From assembly GCA_001949185.1 (NCBI GenBank), contig BDGG01000002.1:3092737-3156736 (forward strand): DNA of 64,000 nt. The letters run 5' to 3'. How positions within the stretch are numbered: position 1 is the first letter of the stretch; every line of letters starts with the position of its first letter. The translations under genes and the position numbers were made by a program. Under the pieces are notes generated by a model. It had not been told where the DNA came from, made no database searches, and saw only the letters and a list, made by a program, of their open reading frames with translations. Origin of the DNA: Ramazzottius varieornatus. Its lineage: Eukaryota > Tardigrada > Eutardigrada > Parachela > Ramazzottiidae. Positions 1 to 9,914 of the stretch are shown piece by piece.

Positions 1-803
1 AACAAGCGAACTGTTCAAATGGCTTAGGACTGTGGGTCCAACGTGGGGGCCTGTAGTCATACCATGTTATCCAATGTGGGATGCATGACGTCATGTACAA
101 CAGGTAGCAGCACTGTATACTGGGTCCCCCGTTGTTGTTAATGAGAGATATTAGGCTGCGGATCTCAAAAAGCTTCCAATGTGGGACTCGTGACGTAGTG
201 ACATGGGCGTTGTCAGTTAGGCATGGGACTAACAGGGTTTCAATGGGGATCTGGTGAGGCTGAGAGTACTTTGAAAATCAATATGGAAACTCTGACGTCA
301 TCAAATCGGGTCACCGAAAGTAATATGGGATTTACAGCGCAACAATAAGAGTTGAAATCAATATGAGATAAGACTGCAAAGGATACATGCGGAAGAATAT
401 TCAATATGGAATGTCAAAGTGACTAATACGGTCGCAAGGTGGCGGGAAATCAATGTGGGATCGCTGGACGGCATGCTGCTCCCACATTGACGTCCACGCT
501 ACTGCCACTGTATCCAGGTCCGACGTTTCCATGGGATTTCGAGACCGGAATCAGCTGATAGTTTGATCCTATCACGATTGCACGTTCCGACGTCACTTTC
601 TGGCCCTTGTGATCTGCTTAGTCGCTATTTTCTATTGGCATCCACTCAACTGGTGCGAGTGCCCTTTCAATTCAGATCAGAATGCCTGTGTGCTTAAATA
701 ACAGATTAATCCCCAGGAAACTTTCGACAAGCGGCAGCTCGGGCCATCTACCACATCCTAGAGCTACGAGTACGCAGAAGCTAAATTCATGGCATATTCA
801 GTA

Positions 804-972
804 CACGCAAGACGAGAAATTATGGTACGGTAAAAATTATGGGACAGGCGGAAAGGACGGCAAAATGGAAATTCGACCGTAGAAAAGTGTCGAAAAATGT
901 GTTACTGTGGATCGGTCACGTACGTGCTTCCGTACCGCCGTAGCGAGAAGGCCTGTCCCATAATTTTTACTG
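804..972. mobile_element. TA-flanked inverted-repeat MITE, CACGC-terminus family, copy 1
   Basis: The element starts after a TA with CACGCAAGACGAGAAATTAT and carries an 18-base internal inverted pair: AAAAATTATGGGACAGGC near 832-850 and its complement near 952-970. A closely similar copy lies at 38680-38860 and diverged relatives at about 50960-51130 and 51525-51640. There is no coding capacity. The TA flanks suggest a Tc1/mariner-type mobiliser; this is inference. Confidence 0.6.
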
Positions 973-1236
973 TACAGTCTAACTCGTCTGCAACCGATAC
1001 GTTCAAGTCCGTCCACCGACAAGGGGACTATGCTTGTCCCCATCTCTCACTGACCAATATGTACCGAACATACGACAGGAAAAGTTTCTTCTACGTACCA
1101 GGAAGCTAAATCCACCGACGGTCTTGGAGTAAACTATACCACTCGGAAGTGACGTGAAACAATGCGAAACCGACACAATTAGCTCAATCAACCATCATGT
1201 TTACCGTCTGGAAGCTTAGTTTGCAACACTTCCGAG

Positions 1237-1545
1237 TCAGCGGCAACAAACAGTGGAGCAGGTGTGTTCATAAACACGTCTACGAGGTAAACGACATAAT
1301 TCGGGCCAGGGGTTTTTCATTCGTAATTCGGGCATATTTTTTCTCAGCTCCTGCTGCGCGTAATGAACCGCTTCTTGTTTCCTGAGGTAGACTGATCCCC
1401 CAACTTCGATCTGTTTTCTTATTGCAAAGTGCGCCATTGCCAAACTACCGAGCAGGTCCAAAGTTCGGGGCCATTGATGCGTTCTCGTCATAATTGTTAC
1501 GTTTCGGACCTCTTGATTGGCCAACATGAATCTCTCTGTAGGCAA
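1237..1545 (-). CDS. Unrecognised ORF, possibly an exon or gene relic
   Basis: This is a 102-codon open frame with plausible amino-acid composition (MLANQEVRNVTIMTRTHQWP near the start) and a possible splice acceptor, CTACAG, just upstream of its second methionine. I recognise no domain. It could be an exon of an unseen gene, a relic of a mobile element, or chance. No partner exon was found, so it is listed only as a candidate. Confidence 0.2.
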   Translation of the reverse strand: MPTERFMLANQEVRNVTIMTRTHQWPRTLDLLGSLAMAHFAIRKQIEVGGSVYLRKQEAVHYAQQELRKNMPELRMKNPWPELCRLPRRRVYEHTCSTVCCR

Positions 1546-2489
1546 GCCGTTCTACTACATTCCGATCGAAAACTCGACGAAATCGGACCTTTCATACAAC
1601 GGGCATGGGGTTTTCGCAGCATGTGGGATTTGGGAATTCAGTCCCGACGACGTTGATACTTCGCGATAACCCACAAGCGTTGATAGCATTTCATCAGAGT
1701 TGATCAGCGAAATTGAAATCGCAGTAACTTGCTCAGTCTGGCTTTATCCTTGGAAAGGGCTTCCCTCACCAACGACACCACTGATCGGCTCACCACACTA
1801 CCGCAGTTATTTGCAACATCCCCAAGGGGCTCCTCTCACCCCTGCCATTCAGATTTGTGACACCATCTACGGCACATCGCACGACCTTTTAGAATTTTAT
1901 TTCCGTTGGTGGTGACCCAGACGCCACCAAGAACAATATTGAACAGTTACGCTCATGGGTCATGGGTACCTATGGCCGTACTTTGCTTCTTTGTATCTGA
2001 TGAACCCGTAGTCCAATCTCCGTGATCCAAAAGTATCTCATAGGAAAGCACTGAACTTCTCGATCACGTGACGGTCCACTCAACCATTCAAACAATCAAC
2101 CAGTGAGGACGAGCGGGCGGACAAGCAAATAAGGGTCATATTTGGCTGCTTGCCTCTCGTCGCGTGAAAGGTTTATTGTAAAGTCTAAACAGCCAAAATG
2201 TAGCTTGCACAATGGCCTGTCTGCCGCGTTAGAGACAACGTTTCCTGCAAAACTGTATGAGCTGAATTGAAATATTATGTTCTCAAGAGTAACAAACGGA
2301 GAACCATCAAAAAGTTGATAGATCACCGCTCCTATTGACCGAATGTCAGAGAAGCCTGTTGTGCCCAGTCTTCCTACTCGCACATAAGGCCTGCTCGCTC
2401 GGTGTGCCTTACTTCGCCATTCTGCCCGATCAGCACACTAGCTCATCCGCTGGCGCCTGGGATCCTTTGACAAGGTACAAGGCAGGTAG

Positions 2490-2906
2490 TTGTTGAAAAC
2501 GTACGAGGTAACCGGCATGGAGATTTCAACTCGAAAAATCCAGCGTGGAGATTACAGCGCAACATTGTTTTCTATGCTTGATTGTCTGATCTTAATACAC
2601 CTCATAGGCTCTTCAACATTGCGCGACACCTATGTCACTTTTAAAGATCACATCTCACCAATGTGGCTTCTGTTCTGTCTCATGAAAGTCCGAAAAGGAT
2701 GGGAACAAGTTTTTCTTAATTTAGACACCAGTTGCCGGATTGACCAGGTGGATACATGGGTACTTCAAATGCAGAATACCTTTATTCCACGAATAAGGGT
2801 CCTGTACTGGTGTCGTGTGTATGAGTATGACTGGAAGGCTTGTGCTGTAAACATAGATATTTCTACAAGGACCACCGCAGTGTTGTTTTTGTTTGGCTCA
2901 ACGTAG
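2490..2906 (+). CDS. Unrecognised 138-codon ORF
   Basis: This open frame has no match to any family I know. It begins in a stretch whose bases (about 2538-2560, GGAGATTACAGCGCAACA) resemble bases near 325-345, so its 5' part may be repeat-derived. There is no signal peptide or clear domain. It may be spurious. Confidence 0.12.
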   Translation: MLKTYEVTGMEISTRKIQRGDYSATLFSMLDCLILIHLIGSSTLRDTYVTFKDHISPMWLLFCLMKVRKGWEQVFLNLDTSCRIDQVDTWVLQMQNTFIPRIRVLYWCRVYEYDWKACAVNIDISTRTTAVLFLFGST

Positions 2907-3504
2907 AGTGTGATCATATTAATGCATGTTTGTCGTCCTCGTCAAACAGGCACATGAAGGTCTAAACGTACACGACTGTGTCAGATGATTAGACTTGATA
3001 TTATAAGCAGTCAAGCTGTACATCTATGTTGATACTCCCGATCAATAAACGCGGAATTTTTTCCCTTATACGGCTTCAAATTCTAATTTCTCCGGTACAT
3101 CGAATTTACGGGAAAACTATTACTTTGGTGGTGTTACGTAGCTCGCATTAACGGCAACTTCCGCTAGCTAAAAATGTGAGCCTACCGGTCGGCGCGCTTA
3201 ATAATCAGATAATTAAACTGAATTGTAAAACATTTCTTAGCGCGCAGCGAGCATTCTTCCTGTTCGTCATTGTTGTAAAACTCATCCAACTGCATCGAAT
3301 ATCCGCCATTAAAGTCGTCCGATACAGCATGACTTGCGCAACTTTCTCTACTAAAGTCACAATGCATTACAAACTTCTCACTTTCACTCCGCACGTTCTT
3401 CGAAGCAAGATAAGTCTGGTGTTTTCTTTTAGACTTCGTGTCTAAGTCCGAAAAAGGTTGTCCTGTTTTTATACCACAAATACGAATATTCAAACTCCCG
3501 TCAG

Positions 3505-5115
3505 ATGATGCGTACAGTGTGGTCCCTCTTCCTGACGGCTGCGTTGACCATCTCCAGTTCGCTTCAACAAGATTCATACGGTCCTGTCCGTCGCGGTACA
3601 ACGCGTACCACCACGCCGTCATACGCCGACTACGGAGATTACAGCGACTACGTCACGGATTCGCCCTATCGTTTCACCACACGATCTCCGTACGCATCTA
3701 ACAGGAGCAGCAACCGCAACCGAAACAGGAGCAACGGTAACACAAACTCAGTCTATTCAGACTCTAACTCGAACCGCTACAATGATAACTACGACACGGT
3801 CAACTCAAATTACAACACCAACCGCGACGCCAACTATCGCGACCAACAACGACAGCAGTACGGAGAGTCCTTTCAATATGGTCAAGCCAACGCTAACATC
3901 AACAGCAATCGTCGCCGTCAGACGAACTCTCAACGGACTAGTACTCCTGGGTATCAGGACTACTCTGACTATGACACTTACACGAACTCTATCAACGACG
4001 ATACCACCTTCGGGAACAACGTCAACGGTAACCGACGGACATCGAGCTTCAACCAGCAGCAGCAGTATAACCGACGTAACTCAAACGCACAATCATCACG
4101 AGGAAATTCTTGGTCTGGGGCTGGGTCGAATGGGGTTTCTAATTTATGGACCAACGCCGACGGACAAGGAAGTTGGAGCGGCGACTCTAATAACAACCGG
4201 TGGAACAGCAACGCAAATTCTGGCCGGAATAACAACCGCCTCAGAGCCAGCGGAAACACCTACGGTTCATCACAGTCCTACAGCGGTAACAACCTGAGTG
4301 GATACGGCAATGGTACATCATCGCATAACACCAACTGGAGCAACCTCTTCGGTACAAGCAGCGGCAGCGCCTATTCGTCGGGTCGTAACAACAGCGGACT
4401 GTGGTCGAGTTCTTCGTCGGGGAATCAGGTCTTTCCGGGAAGCGGCTACCGGCCTGGGTCGTCGTCGCTACAGGGCCAGCAAGGCGATGCGGTCTGGCAG
4501 TCCGCCATCGAGGTGATGAGGGGAAATCGAGGGGCAGTTGGAGCCAGCGAGATTTCGTCCACCCTGGAGAACGCTGTGCCCGGAAGGGACTACCCAACGC
4601 TAAGTGTCATTCCGCCCACGACGAGCTTTCGCTGTGACGACAGAAAGCAGCCTGGGTTCTACGCGGATCCCGAGCAGCGCTGCCAAGGTTTGTACTGGAT
4701 GTAATTCATGGTCATATCGTGCATCGGAGCAACTACCTTCTCCTTCTATTTTAGTGTTCCGCCGGTGTGACGTCAACGGGAACATGTACAGTTTCCTCTG
4801 TCCCAATATGACGGTACAAAATTTCACGTTCTTCGTGGCTCAAACAAGGGATACTCCGAACACAGATCGTGACTATGTTGTGTTTCTTTTCCCAGCTGTT
4901 CAACCAAGTCACGTTGACGTGCGACTGGTTTTACAACGTGGACTGCAACTCGTAAGTGAAGCCCTCGAGGCTGCTTGTTTCCCCTAAAAACAACCATTTT
5001 TAGCTTGTGCTCGGACATGAGGTAGGATCATATCTTTTTTTATAGGGCTGTTCAGTTTTACGATCTGGCGAACAGTCGGCTATACAATGAAAATCTGCCA
5101 CTGCTGGGCAATTGA
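3505..5115 (+). CDS. Secreted N/S/Q-rich protein with C-terminal chitin-binding type 2 (peritrophin-A/CBM14) domain
   Basis: Five exons are inferred: 3505-4687, 4755-4813, 4896-4951, 5004-5021 and 5046-5115. All junctions are GT-AG and all phases agree, giving 461 aa. Residues 1-21 form a signal peptide (start MMRTVWSLFLTAALTISSSL). A tyrosine-rich patch follows (ADYGDYSDY), then about 300 residues dominated by Asn, Ser, Gly, Gln and Arg. From about residue 376 the cysteine pattern of a chitin-binding type 2 domain appears: Cys, PGFYADPEQRCQVFRRCD, FLCPNMTLFN, TLTCDWFYNVDC. It continues into the typical FYDLANSRLYNENLPLL tail. The domain spans four of the five exons, one only 18 bases long, so an ORF scan would miss it. 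The likely role is an extracellular chitin-associated protein of cuticle or gut lining. The low-complexity region could allow assembly or hydration; that is inference. Confidence 0.9.
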
Positions 5116-5266
5116 TCGCACCCGGAAGGAGGAGTAGATAGAGTCGATCGATACTGACAAACCTCAACAACCTTAGTACAGCTGATCGGTACTTTTATCT
5201 TTTAATGACATAATCTTTTTGGTGGATGCGGAATTGTGGACCATGCGATACACAGTACATTCTGTA

Positions 5267-5430
5267 CACGCGCCTGGCCTAAATGTGGGGATGGACAAAA
5301 ATGTGGGGAACGGCGCGAAAGCGGCACGAGTGAGCTGAGGTTGACCAATCAATTAAATCAATCGGAGCACAGCCGCTTTCGCTCCGTTCCCCACATTTTT
5401 GTCCATCCCCACATTTGGGTCAGGCGCGTG
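5267..5430. mobile_element. Near-palindromic MITE, CACGCGCCTG termini
   Basis: Arms of about 60 bases at 5267-5326 and 5371-5430 are almost perfect inverted copies (both contain AATGTGGGGATGGACAAAAA), separated by about 45 bases. The element is flanked by TA on both sides, as expected for a TA target duplication. It has no coding capacity. It lies in the 850 bp between the chitin-binding gene and the GPCR. Confidence 0.8.
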
Positions 5431-5962
5431 TACCCCTTCAAATTTGAACTAACCGTGCACTGTTAATTCAAAAGGCGGATTGAGTGTCTAGCCCGGACAG
5501 GTGGTGCAAAAGTGTCAGATCTATCAATAGTGTCAGGAAACGAGTTCATCGCAGATAATAGGTTCGTAAGTATGACAAACACAGGCAGACTAGTAAGAGC
5601 GTGCAAGGGGAAATGAAAAACCATAGACATGCAAAAGTGTCCGCTTGTCGGTCCATCGTCCTTCGATTCTTGCTTGATTGGGGAGTCACCTGATTTTTAA
5701 CCCCTAAGGTCGATACGCTCCAAGCAATACCGTCACTGAGCAGCTGGCTCCATCTAAATCTAATTACTTATTCATACGAAGGTTGAGAGGCCATAGCGTT
5801 TACCTTTACCTTCGCCTTTACCGGAAGCTCGAGTAGGTCTTTGGCGGGCATGGATTGCTTAGGCGCTACCGGCGTTAAATCCCAGCTGGTTAAGCACCTT
5901 CGGTTATTGGCTGTCGTTCATTAGTTGAATGCAAAAGAGCCGAACTTCGCTAAACTTCGACA

Positions 5963-7027
5963 ATGCCGAATTTGACTGTATCACAGCTGTCCGTGGACAC
6001 CGTAACAAATTCGACAGTTTTCGGGTCGGTAACATCGGCGCTCTCAAGTTGGATCCTTGCAGTTTTGATTGCTCTCATGTTTGTCACGATATCGGCAAAT
6101 TTTCTCATCCTTCTCGTCTTCGTGAAGAACAGTCGTCTACGCAATCCCTTCAATACTTACCTGTTCAGTCTCGCTTTCAGCGACCTTCTGGTTGGGATAT
6201 TCGCCATGCCGTTCTACACAGCTTACTTGCACGCAGGAGGAACCTTGAATACACTTCACTGTTCGATATGGATGTTCTTCGATTACTTCGCGACGGAAAT
6301 TAGCTTATGGACCTTGGCTGTGATTTCTCTCGATCGTGTCTGGGCGGTTACTTGGCCTGTCTCCTACAGAAAGCACAACACCACAGTCAAGAGCCTGAGT
6401 CTCCTTGGGACTGCGTGGGTCCTCGCATTCTGTGTCGTACTTCCGGGTTTCCTCACAACCCGCAATCTGAATATGGATAAGTTAACAACGAATGTCACAG
6501 GATATAGTGACCAGTGTAGTTGGGATATCGAAGGTATGCCATTGTGGGCTGCCTCTATCAATGTGATTGCCCTCAATGACTTCACTCCGTGTTTGCTCAC
6601 CGTCCTATGTTACATCATTACTGTGGCGAAGATTTTTCAAATGAGCCGGATGCGAACAAGAGTTGTGGTAGGACCAAGTGATAACGCTCAGCAGGCCGGG
6701 CCGAAGAGATCTTCGAGGAGCGAAAAGAAAGAAAAGCAGGCATTCTTTCTGCTGACATTGCTCATCTGTTCCATCATCGTTATGTGGACACCGTGGTTCT
6801 TCTACTTTCTTTGGACCCTGGCTACCGGAAAATGGAACGACACAGGAGCAACAGTAACGTACTGGTTGGCGTACTCCATGTCAACAGTTAACCCTTTGCT
6901 GTTCAATGTGGCAAACGATGATGTCCATTCGGCAATCAGAGAGCTGTTTGGGTTGGGGTCAAAACGACGACCGGTGGGACCACCCAATATTAATGACATC
7001 GAGATCGAAACAGTCCACGCCAGCTAG
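5963..7027 (+). CDS. Class A GPCR, aminergic (muscarinic/histamine-H3-like)
   Basis: This is a single-exon, 354-aa seven-transmembrane receptor. The N-terminus has several Asn-X-Ser/Thr glycosylation sites. TM1 carries the ANFLILLVF asparagine and TM2 reads SLAFSDLLVGIFAMPF. TM3 carries the acidic residue typical of amine receptors in FFDYFATEISLW, followed by LDRVWAVTWP in the DRY position. TM6 is IVMWTPWFFYFLW and TM7 is YWLAYSMSTVNPLLFN. The YWLxYxxSTxNP pattern of TM7 and the TM3 aspartate resemble muscarinic and histamine receptors. Two departures are visible: DRV instead of DRY, and NPxxF instead of NPxxY. The third intracellular loop is short. AATAAA at about 7300 could be the polyadenylation signal. 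The ligand cannot be told from sequence. Confidence 0.9.
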   Translation: MPNLTVSQLSVDTVTNSTVFGSVTSALSSWILAVLIALMFVTISANFLILLVFVKNSRLRNPFNTYLFSLAFSDLLVGIFAMPFYTAYLHAGGTLNTLHCSIWMFFDYFATEISLWTLAVISLDRVWAVTWPVSYRKHNTTVKSLSLLGTAWVLAFCVVLPGFLTTRNLNMDKLTTNVTGYSDQCSWDIEGMPLWAASINVIALNDFTPCLLTVLCYIITVAKIFQMSRMRTRVVVGPSDNAQQAGPKRSSRSEKKEKQAFFLLTLLICSIIVMWTPWFFYFLWTLATGKWNDTGATVTYWLAYSMSTVNPLLFNVANDDVHSAIRELFGLGSKRRPVGPPNINDIEIETVHAS

Positions 7028-7517
7028 TTCCTGACCTTTATTGGGGCAACAGATGGGAACCGAATCTTCAGGTTGAGCACATCAATGTGATCAACCAAGA
7101 TCTAGCAATTAGCCATCCAAAGGCCGGTCATCCATCTCAGGCCAAGTAGTTCATGGCCAAGTATTCAAATTTCCTTGCCTCCACACCCAAGTGTTTTCAA
7201 AGCTGGTTCGCTGTGTACATATTTTCCTGACAGCCCGAGAAGGAGCGTTATGTCCTGTTTGCTGATTCTGTATCCGGTAAATAAGGCATCACGCGACCGA
7301 ATAAATTATCGCCTGAGGTAGAGCAATTTGGAATAGTTTTACCTTTCCGGCATCTCGTAGCCCTGTAGCAAGGGATAACCCTCAGAGGATGAATTTTCGG
7401 TGACGCTGAAGCTCTTGCGAATCACAGGAAGTTGCAGCAGGCAAAAGTCGACCTGGTACTTCTCGCCAGTGTTTTTCTGTTCAGCTATCAACCGAAACTA
7501 AGATTATTTGCAGCTCC

Positions 7518-8038
7518 ATGGCAAACTCAAATGTGTCGCTACTGGGGATCTCAAATGATCTAACCAACGCAACAACGAATGGCTCTCAGACATTCGCGCT
7601 ACTTTGGGCGATGGTTGTGATCTCGTTTCTGATTTTCGTTACTGTACTGTCCAACTCTTTGATCATTCTGGTCTTATTGAAGAATCGTCTTTTACGTAGT
7701 CCATTCAACATGTGCCTGTTGAGTCTTTCTGTGGCCGGCTTTCTTACTGTTGACTTTACTCATCTGCGCCATTGTCATCTGCTGGACCCCGTGGTTCCTT
7801 TACTTCATTTGGAACGTGACGACCTCGCTGTGGAACGAAACGGGGTCGGAGGTAACCTATTGGCTGAGCTATTGCCATGTCAGCTGTCAACCCTTTCCTG
7901 TTTAATGTGGCCAACAACGACATTCGCCTCGCCATTCGGCGGCTGATGGGATGGACACCCAGGGACATCCGAAGGAGACGCCAAGCTTCGCAATTTAGTA
8001 CTAGGCATAAAAATGCAGTGTCCGTTCGTCCTTCATAA
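7518..8038 (+). pseudogene. GPCR pseudogene, tandem copy of the upstream receptor lacking TM3-TM5
   Basis: The first 80 codons are clearly paralogous to the receptor at 5963-7027 (TM1 NSLIILVLLKNRLLRSPFN and the start of TM2). The sequence then jumps within TM2 straight to the TM6 region (LLTLLICAIVICWTPWFLYF) in a different frame. Another frameshift precedes the TM7 part (SAVNPFLFNVANNDIRLAIR). No sequence room or splice sites exist for an intron at the junction. This is therefore an internal deletion of about 170 codons plus frameshifts, not a missed intron. Confidence 0.85.
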
Positions 8039-9914
8039 ATTCAGGAAGCTTGGTTGCCGCATCATCCTCTAAGAATGGTGTTTACACAGCATGCACATTC
8101 TGGAAGATCATTCACACGACCAGGACAACCGATCGATTGTTCGTACTAATGTGCAAATCTTGAACGCTGCAGATCCTTCTTTCGCTTCAGAATTTGGGAT
8201 AAGGTACTTTCGAATAGAATCAGAAAGTGGCTCAAAGTAACAGGTCTGCGGCGAGAGTGGCTGTTGGCACAGTTAGGTCCGATCGTGCTGCAGATGGCGC
8301 GACGCTAGTTGGATGATTTATAAACGTTGCATCAGTATAAGCTAAACCTTGCCCTTTGCTTCCATCAGATCAAAACAGATAGCTTTCATTACTGTAAACA
8401 ATCAGATACATCAAACGGCACACACATGCCGTGTAGTAGAATTCGCAGCGGAGGGCCAACGGACAAGAGGGCCAACCCCAAGCTCAACTTCCTGCACGAC
8501 CTACGCGTGGTGATAGAAGTTTAGAAACTAGTGATTCTGACCACTGGAAAGGCCCAGCGGCAGCGAGGAAACCCAGGCGAGAAACATTAATACAAGGAAA
8601 ACAAATCGGACTTTTAGACAAGTCCCTTAACCCCAAAGCCACCATCGGGCTGTCGAGTTGGCATTCGGGGAAGGACAAGTTTGTCTTCTGATTACAGTGG
8701 CTTGGTAAAAATGAGTAGATCCAAATTTCTCACTTCCTTGTTCCTGTTCCCCGGATCGGTGACGGTAATTTGAGATGAAATTGCTTTAATGAGACGTTTT
8801 GCTCGGAAAAGGATCGCTGTGAGATATGACGTACAGTAAGATTCTCTTTTTTCGCGAGAACTCCGAATCCTCCTTTTCTGACGTGATGTTGTAGAGAAAA
8901 ATCAGGACTATCGAATGGTACCAACTGTCACGAAATGACATGACTAGATTTGGAGAAACGAATTTCCAAAATTTTCACCTCTACAGGATTGTAGAATGGG
9001 CAATTCCACCCACCTTTTACGGCTTCTTTAGCGTCACGCATGGCGTCATCGCACGCGTGAAGTCTGACCCGGTACAGACATCAGTTCCCACCCACTCCCT
9101 AGGAGATGCTTCGCGCGTACGCTGACGTCATGCGTAGTCTATAAAGTAGTGGAATACTGGATCCCGATCTTCTTCCTTTCATAACTTTTCTACTGGTTGT
9201 CGGACAGGACTTTTTTTACGCATGTTCGATAGCCCATTAAACTCTCTACAAACCTATACGAGCACGGTCAGTTGAATACCTGAACGCAAAATCTAAAAAT
9301 GCATCTCCTGACCAACTTGAATTTCGTTGAAAAAAGGGAATCTCATTTGACGAAACCCATATCGTTTCATCGAGAAAAATCTGTTCTTCAAACGGGTCTG
9401 ATTTCCTAACGGGTCATGCGCTAATTTGCCACCTAGCCCCTAAACACGTGTGACCAGCCTGATCAAGCAGAAGACAACCTCCGTCTGTGGCAATTGCAGT
9501 TCATTTAATTTCAGCCAGACGGCGAGAGGCGAACTGGCATTACATTGCAAGAATTTTGGAGACGCCGAGGAGGTTCGAGGTACGGAGCCACAAAGTGTAC
9601 GTATTTCCAGTGTATCTCTGTAGAAGGTAATTATTCTGTTCATCATGGGCGACTACCTCAGGTGGTAATTTCAGCGCACGAAGCACACTCTTCCACCTCT
9701 TTCGCGGAATCTACGCAAAACGATCACTCCTGTGGAATGCTTATGAATGACCCTCTTGCAGGCAGTTACGGACGCAGAAGATGGTTAGAGCTGGCGTGCT
9801 GGGAGGAACAAGCGGATGCAGATAAACGAGATGCCGAGTCCATCGGAGCTTTTCGACTCACGATTTCGCGACTTCTTAGGATGGTCTGCTTTACGACATA
9901 CCTAAGAGATCAAT
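8039..9914. other. Intergenic region, no gene seen
   Basis: No coding homology is visible. At about 9027-9140 there is an imperfect inverted repeat (GCGTCACGCATGGCGTCATC on the left, GCTGACGTCATGCGTAG on the right) that looks like another small inverted-repeat element. The rest holds nothing I can name. Confidence 0.5.

Larger units (their letters stand above)
1..3504. other. Gene-poor leader region with degenerate repeats
   Basis: I see no confident gene in this 3.5 kb. The first 500 bases carry about nine degenerate copies of a CAATRTGGGA-like word. A short inverted-repeat element lies at about 804-972. Two ORFs (minus 1237-1545, plus 2490-2906) are open but match no family I know. The rest looks like ordinary intergenic DNA. 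Confidence 0.5.

Noticed and set aside
3182-3622. 146-codon minus-strand ORF
   Set aside because: It overlaps the promoter and signal-peptide exon of the chitin-binding gene on the other strand and has no recognisable motif; probably chance.
3782-4297. 171-codon Thr-rich ORF on the plus strand
   Set aside because: It is an alternative frame of the N/S-rich exon; low-complexity coding sequence opens several frames.
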